Position numbers and translations under genes: made by a program. From Streptomyces luteogriseus (GTDB lineage: Bacteria; Actinomycetota; Actinomycetes; Streptomycetales; Streptomycetaceae), in assembly GCF_014205055.1 (NCBI RefSeq), contig NZ_JACHMS010000001.1:5518001-5582000 (forward strand): a stretch of 64,000 nucleotides of DNA, in the 5' to 3' direction. The notes beneath the pieces are model-generated. The model was not told the origin of the DNA. It worked only from the letters and a program-made list of their open reading frames with translations, and searched no databases. Positions 45,170-54,278 of this stretch are shown here, piece by piece (position 1 is the first letter of the stretch; every line of letters starts with the position of its first letter).

Positions 45170-46317
45170 AGCGAGATCTCCGGAACGTCGAGACGGCGGC
45201 CCTCGGCCGAGGACCGCAGGCCCAGCTCGGCGAGCTGGACACCGCGGGCACCGGCCAGCAGGTCCCAGTGGTAGGGGGCGTCGGCGTAGACGTGCCGCAG
45301 GAACAGCTCCCACTGGGCCTTGAAGCCGTTGTCGAACTCGGTGTTGTCCGGGACCTCCTGCCACTGGTCGCGGAAGACCTCCGTGGCGGGGATGTCCGGG
45401 TTCCACACCGGCTTGGGGGTGGCGCTGCGGTGCTGGACGCGGCAGTTGCGCAGGCCCGCGACCGCGGAGCCCTCGGTGCCGTCCACCTGGAACTCGACGA
45501 GCTCGTCGCGGTTGACGCGGACGGCCCAGGAGGAGTTGATCTGGGCGATCGCGCCGCCCTCCAGCTCGAAGACGCCGTACGCGGCGTCGTCGGCGGTCGC
45601 GTCGTAGGGCTTGTCGTTCTCGTCCCAGCGCTGCGGGATGTGCGTGGCGGTGAGCGCCTGGACGGACTTCACCCGGCCGAACAGCTCGTGCAGCACATAC
45701 TCCCAGTGCGGGAACATGTCGACGACGATGCCGCCGCCGTCCTCCGACCGGTAGTTCCAGGACGGGCGCTGGGCGGTCTGCCAGTCGCCCTCGAAGACCC
45801 AGTAGCCGAACTCGCCGCGCACGGACAGGATCCGGCCGAAGAAGCCGCCGTCGATGAGGCGCTTCAGCTTCAGCAGGCCCGGGAGGAAGAGCTTGTCCTG
45901 GACGACGCCGTGCTTGATGCCGGCCTCGTTCGCCAGCCGGGCGAGGGCCAGGGCGCCGTCGAGGCCGGTGGCGGTCGGCTTCTCGGTGTAGATGTGCTTG
46001 CCGGCCGCGATGGCCTTCTTCAGCGCCTCCTCGCGGGCGGAGGTGACCTGCGCGTCGAAGTAGATGTCGACCGTCTCGTCGGCGAGGACCGCGTCCACGT
46101 CCGTCGACCAGTGCTCCAGCCCGTGCCGCTCGGCCATCGCCTTCAGCGCGTGCTCCCGGCGGCCGACCAGGACCGGCTCGGGCCACAGCACGGTGCCGTC
46201 GCCGAGGTCGAGGCCGCCCTGCTCGCGGAGGGCGAGGATGGAGCGGACCAGGTGCTGGCGGTAGCCCATGCGCCCGGTCACGCCGTTCATGGCGATACGC
46301 ACCGTCTTGCGTGTCAC
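45166..46317 (-). CDS. Gfo/Idh/MocA-family oxidoreductase
   Basis: A 383-residue NAD(P)-dependent sugar dehydrogenase-like enzyme. The N-terminal Rossmann strand VRIAMNGVTGRMGYRQHLVR is atypical in the glycine loop. The conserved EKP motif is present in GKHIYTEKPTATGLDG. The C-terminal domain has GGGIVVDMFPHWEYVLHELFGRV with the active-site His. GTG start at 46317. First gene of a coupled three-gene operon with DUF993 and an isomerase-like protein, divergent from a LacI regulator with an operator between. Confidence 0.88.
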   Translation of the reverse strand: MTRKTVRIAMNGVTGRMGYRQHLVRSILALREQGGLDLGDGTVLWPEPVLVGRREHALKAMAERHGLEHWSTDVDAVLADETVDIYFDAQVTSAREEALKKAIAAGKHIYTEKPTATGLDGALALARLANEAGIKHGVVQDKLFLPGLLKLKRLIDGGFFGRILSVRGEFGYWVFEGDWQTAQRPSWNYRSEDGGGIVVDMFPHWEYVLHELFGRVKSVQALTATHIPQRWDENDKPYDATADDAAYGVFELEGGAIAQINSSWAVRVNRDELVEFQVDGTEGSAVAGLRNCRVQHRSATPKPVWNPDIPATEVFRDQWQEVPDNTEFDNGFKAQWELFLRHVYADAPYHWDLLAGARGVQLAELGLRSSAEGRRLDVPEISL

Positions 46318-46407
46318 GTCGTTCCCTTCGTACGCGGTCGTCGCGCCGCGTACGCCCCACCCGTCACGGGCGGCCCTCTGGGGACCCGTGGACTGGTGAG
46401 CGTTGCA

Positions 46408-46419
46408 GCAAGCGCTTTC
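46408..46419. promoter_or_regulatory. LacI-type operator between oxidoreductase and LacI genes
   Basis: GCAAGCGCTTTC contains the perfect palindrome AAGCGCTT (46410-46417), the usual LacI-family core. It lies 91 bases before the oxidoreductase start in a 337-base divergent promoter region. Nothing else was recognised in that gap. Confidence 0.6.
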
Positions 46420-46654
46420 TATATACGAAGAAGCTAGCCTCTGAACCGCGGTCCGGACAAGACCGTGACCAGGACGAGTTGTTCGAGGGGGCGAACAACC
46501 CGGGGTCGGGGGCTTAAGGTCTGCACGGAACCTTGGCCATGGGTTCGTCGGGACAGGGGCGGTCGACCTGCTGTTCCCTTCGGAACCATGGCCGGTGGTC
46601 TGGGTGTGTACGAGGGCGGAGACGAGACGAGATGCGCGACCGGAGGACGACGAG

Positions 46655-47704
46655 ATGACGGTGACCCTGGCGGACGTGGCGGCCCGCGCGCAGGTCTCGC
46701 CCGCGACGGTGTCGCGCGTGCTGAACGGGAACTACCCCGTGGCCGCGTCCACCCGGGAGCGGGTGCTGAAGGCCGTGGACGAGCTGGACTACGTGCTCAA
46801 CGGGCCTGCCAGCGCCCTGGCCGCCGCCACCTCCGACCTGGTCGGGATCCTGGTGAACGACATCGCCGACCCGTTCTTCGGGATCATGGCGAGCGCGATC
46901 CAGGCCGAGATCGGCGGGCCGGGCGGCCGGGCGGGCGGGGAGCGGCTCGCGGTGGTCTGCAACACGGGCGGCTCCCCGGAGCGGGAGCTGACGTATCTCA
47001 CGCTGCTGCAACGGCAGCGGGCCGCGGCCGTGGTGCTGACCGGCGGGGCGATCGAGGACGCGGCACACCAGGCGGCCATGGACGCGAAGGCGCGGAAGCT
47101 GGTGGAGGCCGGGACGCGGGTCGTGCTGTGCGGACGCCCGCCGGCTCCGGAGACCGGGGCGATCGCGCTGACCTTCGACAACCGCGGCGGCGGGCAGGAG
47201 CTGACCGAGCACCTCATCGGGCTCGGACACCGGCGGCTCGGCTACATCGCCGGCCCCGAGGAGCGCACGACCACGCGGCATCGGCTGGAAGGACACCGGT
47301 CCGCGCTGTCCGCACACGGGATCGAGGAGGATCCCCGGTGGACCGTGCACGGGCGCTACGACCGGCGGTCCGGCTACGAGGCGACGCTGGAGCTGCTGCG
47401 GCGTGACCCGTCGCTGACGGCGGTCGTCGCGGCGAACGACTCCGTCGCCCTGGGGGCGTGCGCTGCCCTGCGCGACTCCGGCCTGCGGATCCCCGAGGAC
47501 GTGTCGGTGGCGGGGTTCGATGATCTGCCGTTCAGTATCGACGCGGTGCCGTCGCTGACGACGGTGCGTCTGCCGCTGGCGGAAGCCGGGGCCCGGGCGG
47601 GACGGATCGCGATGGGGCGCGAGGAGGCACCGCCCGGGGGGATCGCGTCGGTGCGGGGGGAGCTGATGGTGCGGGGGTCCACCGGGGTGCCGCGGCCTTC
47701 TTGA
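46655..47704 (+). CDS. LacI-family transcriptional regulator
   Basis: A 349-residue regulator with the LacI HTH at residues 3-23 (VTLADVAARAQVSPATVSRVLNG) and hinge helix, then a periplasmic-binding-like effector domain (LVGILVNDIADPFFGIMASA, DNRGGGQELTEHLIGLGHRRLGYI, AANDSVALGACAAL, VAGFDDLPFSIDAVPSLTTVR). ATG 46655 with CGGAGGA upstream. It is divergent from the three-gene sugar operon and should control it through the GCAAGCGCTTTC operator. Confidence 0.93.
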   Translation: MTVTLADVAARAQVSPATVSRVLNGNYPVAASTRERVLKAVDELDYVLNGPASALAAATSDLVGILVNDIADPFFGIMASAIQAEIGGPGGRAGGERLAVVCNTGGSPERELTYLTLLQRQRAAAVVLTGGAIEDAAHQAAMDAKARKLVEAGTRVVLCGRPPAPETGAIALTFDNRGGGQELTEHLIGLGHRRLGYIAGPEERTTTRHRLEGHRSALSAHGIEEDPRWTVHGRYDRRSGYEATLELLRRDPSLTAVVAANDSVALGACAALRDSGLRIPEDVSVAGFDDLPFSIDAVPSLTTVRLPLAEAGARAGRIAMGREEAPPGGIASVRGELMVRGSTGVPRPS

Positions 47705-47744
47705 GGCGCTGTGGTGTGAGGGGGCTCGGGGTTCAGGGCGGCGG

Positions 47745-48055
47745 GTTGCCCCCGCCGGTCAGGCCACGCTGGGTAGGTCCGCCGTCCGGCCACGCCGGTC
47801 AGGCCCTGCTGGGTGGGTCTCGCTGGGTAGGTCCGCCGTCCCGGCCCCGCCGGTCGGGCCCTGCTGGGTAGGTCCCGCGCTGGGTAGGCCCGCCGTCCCG
47901 GCCCCGCCGACCAAGCCCCGGTGGGTAGGCCCCGCCGGTCATGCCCCGCTGGGTAGCCCCCGTCGATCACGCCCCGTCGATCACGCCCCGCCGGGCAGGC
48001 GCCTCCGGTGCGTGCCCCGCCGGGCAAGCCCTCCGGTGCGTGCCCCGCCCGGGAA
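47745..48055. repeat. Degenerate G/C-rich tandem repeats
   Basis: About seven copies of a CTGGGTAGG core with GCCCCGCCGGTC-like spacers, then two copies of TCGATCACGCCCCG and two of CTCCGGTGCGTGCCCCGCC. Units vary and have no fixed period. It fills most of the 47705-48110 gap between convergent genes. No supported ORF; a minus-strand open frame through it encodes only Arg/Gly/Pro-rich repeats. Confidence 0.7.
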
Positions 48056-48110
48056 CGTGTCGGGGGGGCGAGTGTGCGGGGCCTTGTGCGAGGGAGAGGG
48101 AGGGGCCTCG

Positions 48111-48683
48111 TCAGCGGACGACGTCGAAGACGTTCTTCTGGAGCCCGTTGGCGTAGGCCTCGTGCTCGACGAGCCGGAGCTTCTGGGTGTCCTTGTCCGT
48201 GGCGCTGAAGAGCCGCTTGCCCGCGCCGAGCAGGAGCGGGAAGACGAGCAGGTGGTAACGGTCGATCAGGCCGGCGTCGGACAGGGCCTGGTTGAGGGTG
48301 GCGCTGCCGTGGATGATGATCGGGCCGCCCTCGGTCTCCTTCAGCGCGGCGACCTCGTCGAGTGAGCGAAGGATCACCGTCTCGCCCCAGTTCGACACCA
48401 GGTTCTCCTCGGCGAGAGTGGTGGAGACGACGTACTTCGGCATCACCTTGTAGTCGGCGAAGTCCTCCATGCCGGGCCACACGGGACTGAACGCCTCATA
48501 GCTGGTGCGGCCCATCATCATCGCGGTGGCTTCCTGCTGCTCCCGGCCCTTGATCTCGAACGCCTCGGGAAGGAACTCGACGTTCTTGAAGGTCCACCCG
48601 GAGTTCCGGTAGCCGGGCTCGCCGCCGGGAGCCTCCACGACGCCGTCGAGCGAGATGAAAGCGGTGCTGATCAGAGTACGCAT
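48111..48683 (-). CDS. Dihydrofolate reductase-family protein (RibD C-terminal type)
   Basis: A 190-residue NADPH-binding reductase-like protein. N-terminal MRTLISTAFISLDGVVEAPG, then MMMGRTSYEAFSPVWPG, YVVSTTLAE and GGPIIIHGSATLNQALSDAGLIDRYHLLVFPLLLGAGKRLF are hallmarks of the RibD_C/DHFR-like family. These are usually not folate enzymes and their substrate is unknown. ATG 48683. Confidence 0.88.
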   Translation of the reverse strand: MRTLISTAFISLDGVVEAPGGEPGYRNSGWTFKNVEFLPEAFEIKGREQQEATAMMMGRTSYEAFSPVWPGMEDFADYKVMPKYVVSTTLAEENLVSNWGETVILRSLDEVAALKETEGGPIIIHGSATLNQALSDAGLIDRYHLLVFPLLLGAGKRLFSATDKDTQKLRLVEHEAYANGLQKNVFDVVR

Positions 48684-48901
48684 CGGGGGTTCCTCGGTAT
48701 CTCGTGTCGGGTCTGCGGCACATTCCGTCGGTGCACGTTTCCACAACACTCGCGGCTGCGGCGCACGAACACCCCTTCCGACTCCGGAGCGCGCAGAAAC
48801 TCATCGGCCGCCGTCCGTCCCTCTCGTCGGCTCGGCCGTCCGCTTCGTCTCGTGCCTGGCTCCGGCCGCCCTGGAGGTCTAAGCTCGCTCACGAGTATCT
48901 C

Positions 48902-48912
48902 TGACTGAGTCA
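48902..48912. promoter_or_regulatory. Palindrome upstream of the MarR-GNAT gene
   Basis: TGACTGAGTCA is a perfect 11-base palindrome 20-30 bases before the GTG of the MarR-GNAT gene, a plausible site for autoregulation. Confidence 0.4.
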
Positions 48913-48931
48913 AACATCGGGGGTCGAGACC

Positions 48932-49906
<975 letters not shown>

Positions 49907-49950
49907 CGAAGGGGAGTCGCAGGCGGGGGTGCCGGGTAGGGTCCGTCCAC

Positions 49951-50754
49951 ATGAAGCTGGCGTTCTCCACCCTCGGTGTCCCCGGCCTGCCCCTGCCCGA
50001 CGTCCTGCGGCTCGCGACCGCCCACGGCTATCACGGCGTGGAGCTGCGCACCCATCCCGAGGAACCGGTCCACACCGGCCTCGGTCCCGCCGAACGGGCG
50101 GACGTCGCGGCCGAGTTCAAGGGAGCGGGCGTAGAGCTCCTGGGTCTGGCGGGCTACGCACGGGTCGCCGCGCCGGGCGACGACGAGCCCGTCCTGGCCG
50201 AGATCCGCGCTCTCCTGGACCTGGCCCACGACCTCGGCGCCCCGTACATCCGGGTCTTCCCCGGCGGCGACCTCGACGTGCAGACCCCCGAAGAGGCCGA
50301 CGCGACGGCCGCCCGCCGCCTGGGCACGGCCGCCGAACACGCCAATGACCTGGGCGTCCGCATCCTCCTCGAAACCCACGACTCGCACCGCACCGCAGCC
50401 GACGCGATGCGGATCCTCGGCCTCGTCGGGCACCGCCAGGTCGGCGCCCTCTGGGACGTGATGCACACCTGGCTCGGCGGCGAACAGCCCTCCGAGACCT
50501 ACGCGGCCCTCTCCCCCCACCTCGGCTACGTCCAGGTCAAGGACATCGCCTCCCCCGACGACACGACCCCCCTGCCCCTCGGCCAGGGCGTTCTCCCGCT
50601 CGCCGAATGCGTCGAGGTCCTCTCCCGCCACAACTGGGACGGCTGGCTCTGCTGGGAGTACGAGAAGCGCTGGTACGAGGACGCGGCACCCCTGTCCGAC
50701 CTCCTGGAGCCCGGGCGTGAGCACCTGAGCAGGCTGCTGAACGAGTCGGCGTGA
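49951..50754 (+). CDS. Sugar isomerase/epimerase-type TIM-barrel protein
   Basis: A 267-residue AP_endonuc_2/xylose-isomerase-like barrel (MKLAFSTLGVPGLPLPDVLRLATAHGYHGVELR). Metal-site residues appear in RILLETHDSHRTAAD (Glu, His), VGALWDVMHTW (Asp, His), VQVKDIAS and GWLCWEYEKRW (Glu). ATG 49951, 45 bases after the MarR-GNAT gene and possibly cotranscribed. It belongs to the same broad family as the enzyme at 43188 but is clearly different. Substrate unknown. Confidence 0.85.
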   Translation: MKLAFSTLGVPGLPLPDVLRLATAHGYHGVELRTHPEEPVHTGLGPAERADVAAEFKGAGVELLGLAGYARVAAPGDDEPVLAEIRALLDLAHDLGAPYIRVFPGGDLDVQTPEEADATAARRLGTAAEHANDLGVRILLETHDSHRTAADAMRILGLVGHRQVGALWDVMHTWLGGEQPSETYAALSPHLGYVQVKDIASPDDTTPLPLGQGVLPLAECVEVLSRHNWDGWLCWEYEKRWYEDAAPLSDLLEPGREHLSRLLNESA

Positions 50755-50761
50755 CGCTTCA

Positions 50762-50794
50762 GCCCCGAGCGGGCCGGGCGGTCCCGCTCGGGGC
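50762..50794. terminator. Bidirectional terminator
   Basis: GCCCCGAGCGGG and CCCGCTCGGGGC form a perfect 12-bp stem with a 9-base loop between the convergent genes ending at 50754 and 50878. Confidence 0.85.
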
Positions 50795-50877
50795 ACCAGC
50801 GGTCGCCTGGGCCGGCAGGACTGCGACAGCACCCGTGCCGGTCAGGGGTGATGTCGCGTTCCGGCCGAAGGCGTCGG

Positions 50878-51762
50878 TCAGCGGGTGCCGGGCTTGCCGA
50901 ACTCCTCGATCAGCACCGGATACTGCTCTTTGCCGTGCCCGGCGGCGACCGCACGATCGGCCATCGCCTTGAGCAGCCTCGGCAGCTCGGCGTTGATCCC
51001 GGCCGCCTCGCTCTCCTCGATCAGATGCGCCATCGCCCGCACGTCGGTCTCCAGCGCCGACACCTCGGCCGGGAACGCGCCCCTGTCGATCTGCTCGGCG
51101 TACCCCGGCAGCCAGTCGGCGACCCCGGCGGCGATCTGTTGCGCGGAGGGCGCGTACGCCGCCGCGTCGACACCGGCCGTCCTCAGGAGGGCCGTGCCCT
51201 GGAGCCAGGCGTTCAGCACGCTCCACATCATGGCCAGTCCGGCCGCGTCGTACAGCGACGCCAGCCCGTGGTCCGTACCGAGGTAGGTGACGGTGCCGAG
51301 TGCGCCGAGTGCCGACTCGTGCGCGTCGAAGTCCGAGCGCGTCCCGCTCTGCAGGATCACCGCGTCAGGGGTGCCGATGGCCGAGGGGATGGCCATGACG
51401 GCACCGTCCAGATAGCGGGCGCCCCGCGCTTCGGCCCACCGGGCCGTCGCCCGGGCCTGGCCCGAGTCGCCCGAGGTCAGGTTGATCAGCGTCGTGCCGT
51501 CCAGCTCGACATCGGCTGCGCCGAGTGCCTCGTGCACGGCTCGGTAGTCGGTGACGCAGATGACCGTCAGGCGACCGGGCTCGATCGCGTCGCCGACGGT
51601 CGGCGCCGATCGCGCCCCCTCGCCCACCAGCCGGTCGGCCTTTCCGGCCGTACGGTTCCACACGGTCGTGGGGTGCCCTGCCTTGAGGAACGCCCCGGCG
51701 AGTGCCTGGCCCATCAGGCCAAGTCCGAGGACAGTCACGGGTGTTGTGGTTTCGTCGTCCAT
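50878..51762 (-). CDS. Imine reductase (IRED) family NADPH enzyme
   Basis: A 294-residue protein with an N-terminal NADPH fold (VTVLGLGLMGQALAGAFLKA, VWNRTAGKAD) and an all-helical dimerisation domain. It closely resembles the (R)-selective imine reductases of Streptomyces, including LGTDHGLASLYDAAGLAMMW, whose Asp in LYDAAG (near residue 171) matches the proposed proton donor of that group. Related 3-hydroxyisobutyrate dehydrogenases use Lys there. Native substrate is unknown; it reduces cyclic imines in relatives. Start ATG 51762, divergent from a MerR regulator. Confidence 0.88.
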   Translation of the reverse strand: MDDETTTPVTVLGLGLMGQALAGAFLKAGHPTTVWNRTAGKADRLVGEGARSAPTVGDAIEPGRLTVICVTDYRAVHEALGAADVELDGTTLINLTSGDSGQARATARWAEARGARYLDGAVMAIPSAIGTPDAVILQSGTRSDFDAHESALGALGTVTYLGTDHGLASLYDAAGLAMMWSVLNAWLQGTALLRTAGVDAAAYAPSAQQIAAGVADWLPGYAEQIDRGAFPAEVSALETDVRAMAHLIEESEAAGINAELPRLLKAMADRAVAAGHGKEQYPVLIEEFGKPGTR

Positions 51763-51778
51763 GGCAGCATCGTCAACG

Positions 51779-51800
51779 TTGATACCGGTGTGAAGGTCAA
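51779..51800. promoter_or_regulatory. Candidate MerR operator between imine reductase and MerR genes
   Basis: TTGATACCGGTGTGAAGGTCAA has TTGA/TCAA ends 22 bases apart in the 50-base divergent gap. On the minus strand TTGACC can serve as a -35 box followed by an over-long spacer, as MerR activators require. Confidence 0.45.
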
Positions 51801-51812
51801 GCGAGGTTGTCG

Positions 51813-52208
51813 ATGCGGATCGGGGAACTGAGCCGACGGACGGGCGTCCACGCCCATCAGCTCCGCTACTACGAGGCCCAGGGTCTGCTTGAACCGGCCC
51901 GCGGGGCGAACGGCTATCGCGAGTACGACGAGAGTGCCCTGCTGCGCGTGAAACAGATCCGCCACCTGCTCGGAGCCGGCCTGTCCTCGGAGGACATCGC
52001 CTACCTGCTGCCCTGTGCGACCGGGGAGGCCCCGACGCTGGTCGGGTGTCCCGAGTTGCTGGCCGCGATGCGGTCACGGCTGCGGCGGCTGGACGACCGG
52101 CTGGCGAGCCTCGCGCAGTCCCGTGACGCCCTCGCCGACTACATCGAGGCGGCCGAACGCGTGGGCGGCGAGAGTTACCCGCCGCTCGGTTTCGCGCTGT
52201 CCACCTAG
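51813..52208 (+). CDS. MerR-family transcriptional regulator
   Basis: A 131-residue regulator with the MerR winged HTH at residues 1-70 (MRIGELSRRTGVHAHQLRYY, then EAQGLLEPARGANGYREYDE) and a dimerisation helix near the C-terminus (MRSRLRRLDDRLASLAQSRDALADYIEAAE). Two Cys (LLPCATG, VGCPE) could sense metal or redox state, though an organic ligand is equally possible. ATG 51813 is used; an in-frame TTG lies 6 bases earlier. Divergent from the imine reductase gene, its likely target. A transposase remnant begins right after its stop. Confidence 0.9.
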   Translation: MRIGELSRRTGVHAHQLRYYEAQGLLEPARGANGYREYDESALLRVKQIRHLLGAGLSSEDIAYLLPCATGEAPTLVGCPELLAAMRSRLRRLDDRLASLAQSRDALADYIEAAERVGGESYPPLGFALST

Positions 52209-52619
52209 GCCATTTCGTACACCTGCCGGAGAACTACGGCAACTGGCGGGGCGTCTACAACCGGCTGCGAATGTGGGCCGTCGACGGCACCTGGGAGCGG
52301 GTGTTCACCGCGCTGGTCGCACAGGCAGACACCGACGAAGACCTCAACTGGGCCGTCTCGGTCGACTCGACCATCGTGCGCGCACACCAGCACGCGACCG
52401 GAACCCGCAAAAGGGGCCCCGGCCGGCGAGCCGGACGATCACGCCATCGGCCGGTCCCGCGGCGGACTGACCACGAAGATCCACCTCGCGGCCGACGGCC
52501 GGTGCCGACCACTGGCGTTCGTCCTCAACACCTGCGCAGACGTGGCATCCGCGCGGTGATTCCGGAACGCGCCGACCAGCAGGCCAACCGGTGGCAGCAC
52601 GGACAGGCGGGCGGCAGAA
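52209..52619 (+). pseudogene. IS5-family transposase remnant, first part
   Basis: Directly after the MerR stop the strand reads LPENYGNWRGVYNRLRMWAV, DGTWERVFTALVAQADTDED, LNWAVSVDSTIVRAHQHATG, the catalytic DST region of IS5-type (IS4 superfamily) DDE transposases. A frameshift follows, then EPDDHAIGRSRGGLTTKIHL, an internal deletion of about 50 codons, and LRRRGIRAVIPERADQQANR ending near GGR. The N-terminal 50 or so residues are missing. The sequel is found at 54279-54375. Confidence 0.85.
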
Positions 52620-52668
52620 CGATGAATCGATCGACAACATATGTCGGTCGCTGATATATATAGGCGGC

Positions 52669-53025
52669 ATGAATGAGCGACCGCTTCAGGAGCCGACGCT
52701 GCTCCTGCTCACTGCCCTGGCCGACGAGCCCAGGCACGGCTATGGACTGATTCAGGAGATCGACGCGATCTCCCAGGGCCGTGTGCGGATGCGCACCGGT
52801 ACTCTCTACGGCGCGCTGGACCGGCTGGTCCAGCAGGGCCTGATCCGGGTCGAGCGCGAGGAGGTCGTGGACGGTCGGGCGCGCAAGGTCTACGCCCTCG
52901 CCGAGGCAGGCCGAGACGTGCTGGCCGCCGAGGCGGAGCGGCTGCGTGCTGTCGTCGCCGAGGCGGAGCGTCGACTGGCCGCCCGTCGCGCCCAGGCCAT
53001 CCGCCCGAAGGGGGCCCTGGCGTGA
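52669..53025 (+). CDS. PadR-family transcriptional regulator
   Basis: A 118-residue PadR regulator: winged helix PTLLLLTALADEPRHGYGLI, TGTLYGALDRLVQQGLIRVE, then a C-terminal coiled helix (AAEAERLRAVVAEAERRLAARR). ATG 52669. The promoter just upstream is unusually A/T rich for this genome (ACATATGT and a TATATATA run at about 52637-52662) and may be its own operator. Its stop overlaps the next gene (GTGA), so it is coupled to the membrane protein it probably controls. Confidence 0.9.
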   Translation: MNERPLQEPTLLLLTALADEPRHGYGLIQEIDAISQGRVRMRTGTLYGALDRLVQQGLIRVEREEVVDGRARKVYALAEAGRDVLAAEAERLRAVVAEAERRLAARRAQAIRPKGALA

Positions 53026-53966
53026 CGCAGCAGCACAGCTCACTCGCGTTCCGCTGGGCGCTGCGCCTCCATCCGGCCGCCTACCGCGCTGAGCACGAAG
53101 CCGAGTTGACCGCGATCTATGCCGAGGCGACGCAGGGTGCCGGCCCGCTCGGTCGGCTGCGCGAGGCGCTCGATGTCGCCGGCCATGGTCTGCGGCGGCG
53201 CACCGGCCTGGGCTCCGACCGGATGGCGGGTCAGGTCCTGGCGCAGGCGGCCCCGCTGGCTGTCGCCGTGGCGACGGGTAGTTTCGTGGCGGGCCTGTTG
53301 TGGCTCTTCGCCCCCGGCGTCCGGACCTTGCCGGCGTCCTCGCTCCCGAATGTGCTGAGCCTGGCCAACACGGGCCTCACGCCGCTGCTCTGGCTGGCGG
53401 CGCTCGCGGCTGTCTGGACCGGGCGCTGGACCGTGGCGCGTGCACTGGTCGTGCCGGCGATGGTGCTGTGCCTGGCCGACGTCCTGCTGGCCGCGTTCTC
53501 CTCCTCCGGCTTCCACGGCACCCCCTCGATCGCAGTGATCCGACTGGCCGTGCCGCTGCTCACCGGCGCCGTCGTCCTCGCCGCACCCAGGGATCTGCTC
53601 GGCCCCTCCCTGTCACAACGCCGCACGATCATGGGAACCACCGTGCTGGCGGCCGTCCTGGTGTCGGGCGAGCAGCTCGTCGACATGTACTACCCCTTTG
53701 CGCTGGGCGTCCTCAGTGTCATCGGCCCGCTGTGGGCCGGGGTCCTGTGGGCCGGGGTCCTCGCGATCGCCCTGCTCTTCGGTACGCGTAACCGGTTGAC
53801 CGTCGCGGGAGTGGCGGTGGCCGTGCTGCCCACCATGCTGCAGGTGACGGTCCAGCTCACCCCCGCGGGCGTGATTGTCCTGCTCCTAGTCCTGCTCAGC
53901 AGCACGGTGCCCTTCCTCCGCGCGCGCCGGCGCCACTTCCAGTCAACCCCGCCGAGCGCGGCATAG
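53022..53966 (+). CDS. Membrane protein coupled to PadR
   Basis: A 314-residue integral membrane protein. A cytoplasmic N-terminal segment of about 65 residues (FRWALRLHPAAYRAEHEAEL, TAIYAEA) resembles the permease-prefix domains seen beside PadR regulators. About seven membrane helices follow (LAVAVATGSFVAGLLWLFA, LWLAALAAVWTG, MVLCLADVLLAAF, VLSVIGPLWAGVLWAGVLAI, VIVLLLVLLSSTVPFL). It overlaps the PadR gene by four bases. Possible role in stress response or as a transporter part; unknown. Confidence 0.8.
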   Translation: MTQQHSSLAFRWALRLHPAAYRAEHEAELTAIYAEATQGAGPLGRLREALDVAGHGLRRRTGLGSDRMAGQVLAQAAPLAVAVATGSFVAGLLWLFAPGVRTLPASSLPNVLSLANTGLTPLLWLAALAAVWTGRWTVARALVVPAMVLCLADVLLAAFSSSGFHGTPSIAVIRLAVPLLTGAVVLAAPRDLLGPSLSQRRTIMGTTVLAAVLVSGEQLVDMYYPFALGVLSVIGPLWAGVLWAGVLAIALLFGTRNRLTVAGVAVAVLPTMLQVTVQLTPAGVIVLLLVLLSSTVPFLRARRRHFQSTPPSAA

Positions 53967-54000
53967 CTGGCTCCGGGACCCCGGGCCGCACCGCGGATAG

Positions 54001-54020
54001 GCCCGGCGCTTCTGCCGGGC
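54001..54020. terminator. Hairpin after the PadR/membrane-protein unit
   Basis: GCCCGGC and GCCGGGC are perfect 7-base arms around GCTTCT, 35 bases after the membrane protein stop. Confidence 0.55.
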
Positions 54021-54090
54021 CTCCTGCCAGCGGGAGGCTTCGCACACAGGGAGTCAGGTGCCCGGCCGGCAGGGTCGTGTCCCGTCGACG

Positions 54091-54126
54091 CCGAGGAGTT
54101 CAAGCACACCTGCTTGAACTCCTCGG
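54091..54126. repeat. Perfect 16-bp inverted repeat with 4-base loop
   Basis: CCGAGGAGTTCAAGCA and TGCTTGAACTCCTCGG pair perfectly around CACC. It lies between the PadR cassette and the second transposase fragment. It could be a terminator, a mobile-element end or a target site. The rest of 53967-54278 has no supported gene. Confidence 0.7.
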
Positions 54127-54278
54127 TTGATGAGGCTCACAGGTGCGTCGCCACGCTGCCGGGGCGGAGAGTCAGGATGGACAGCCGGCAGAAGATCATG
54201 CGGCCAGTGGGGCGGACGGCGGTTGTCGGGGGAGAGACCGCGCATGGTCTGCTCGGAGCCCGGGGCTTGGCGGCCCTT

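Noticed and set aside
47374-48480. A minus-strand frame encoding Arg/Gly/Pro-rich repeats through the tandem-repeat tract
   Set aside because: It arises from the repeat composition and runs into antisense of LacI and out-of-frame DHFR sequence; no start or domain supports it.
48111-48683. DHFR-like protein as a trimethoprim-resistance or folate enzyme
   Set aside because: Motifs are of the RibD C-terminal-like family, which is generally not folate dihydrofolate reductase.
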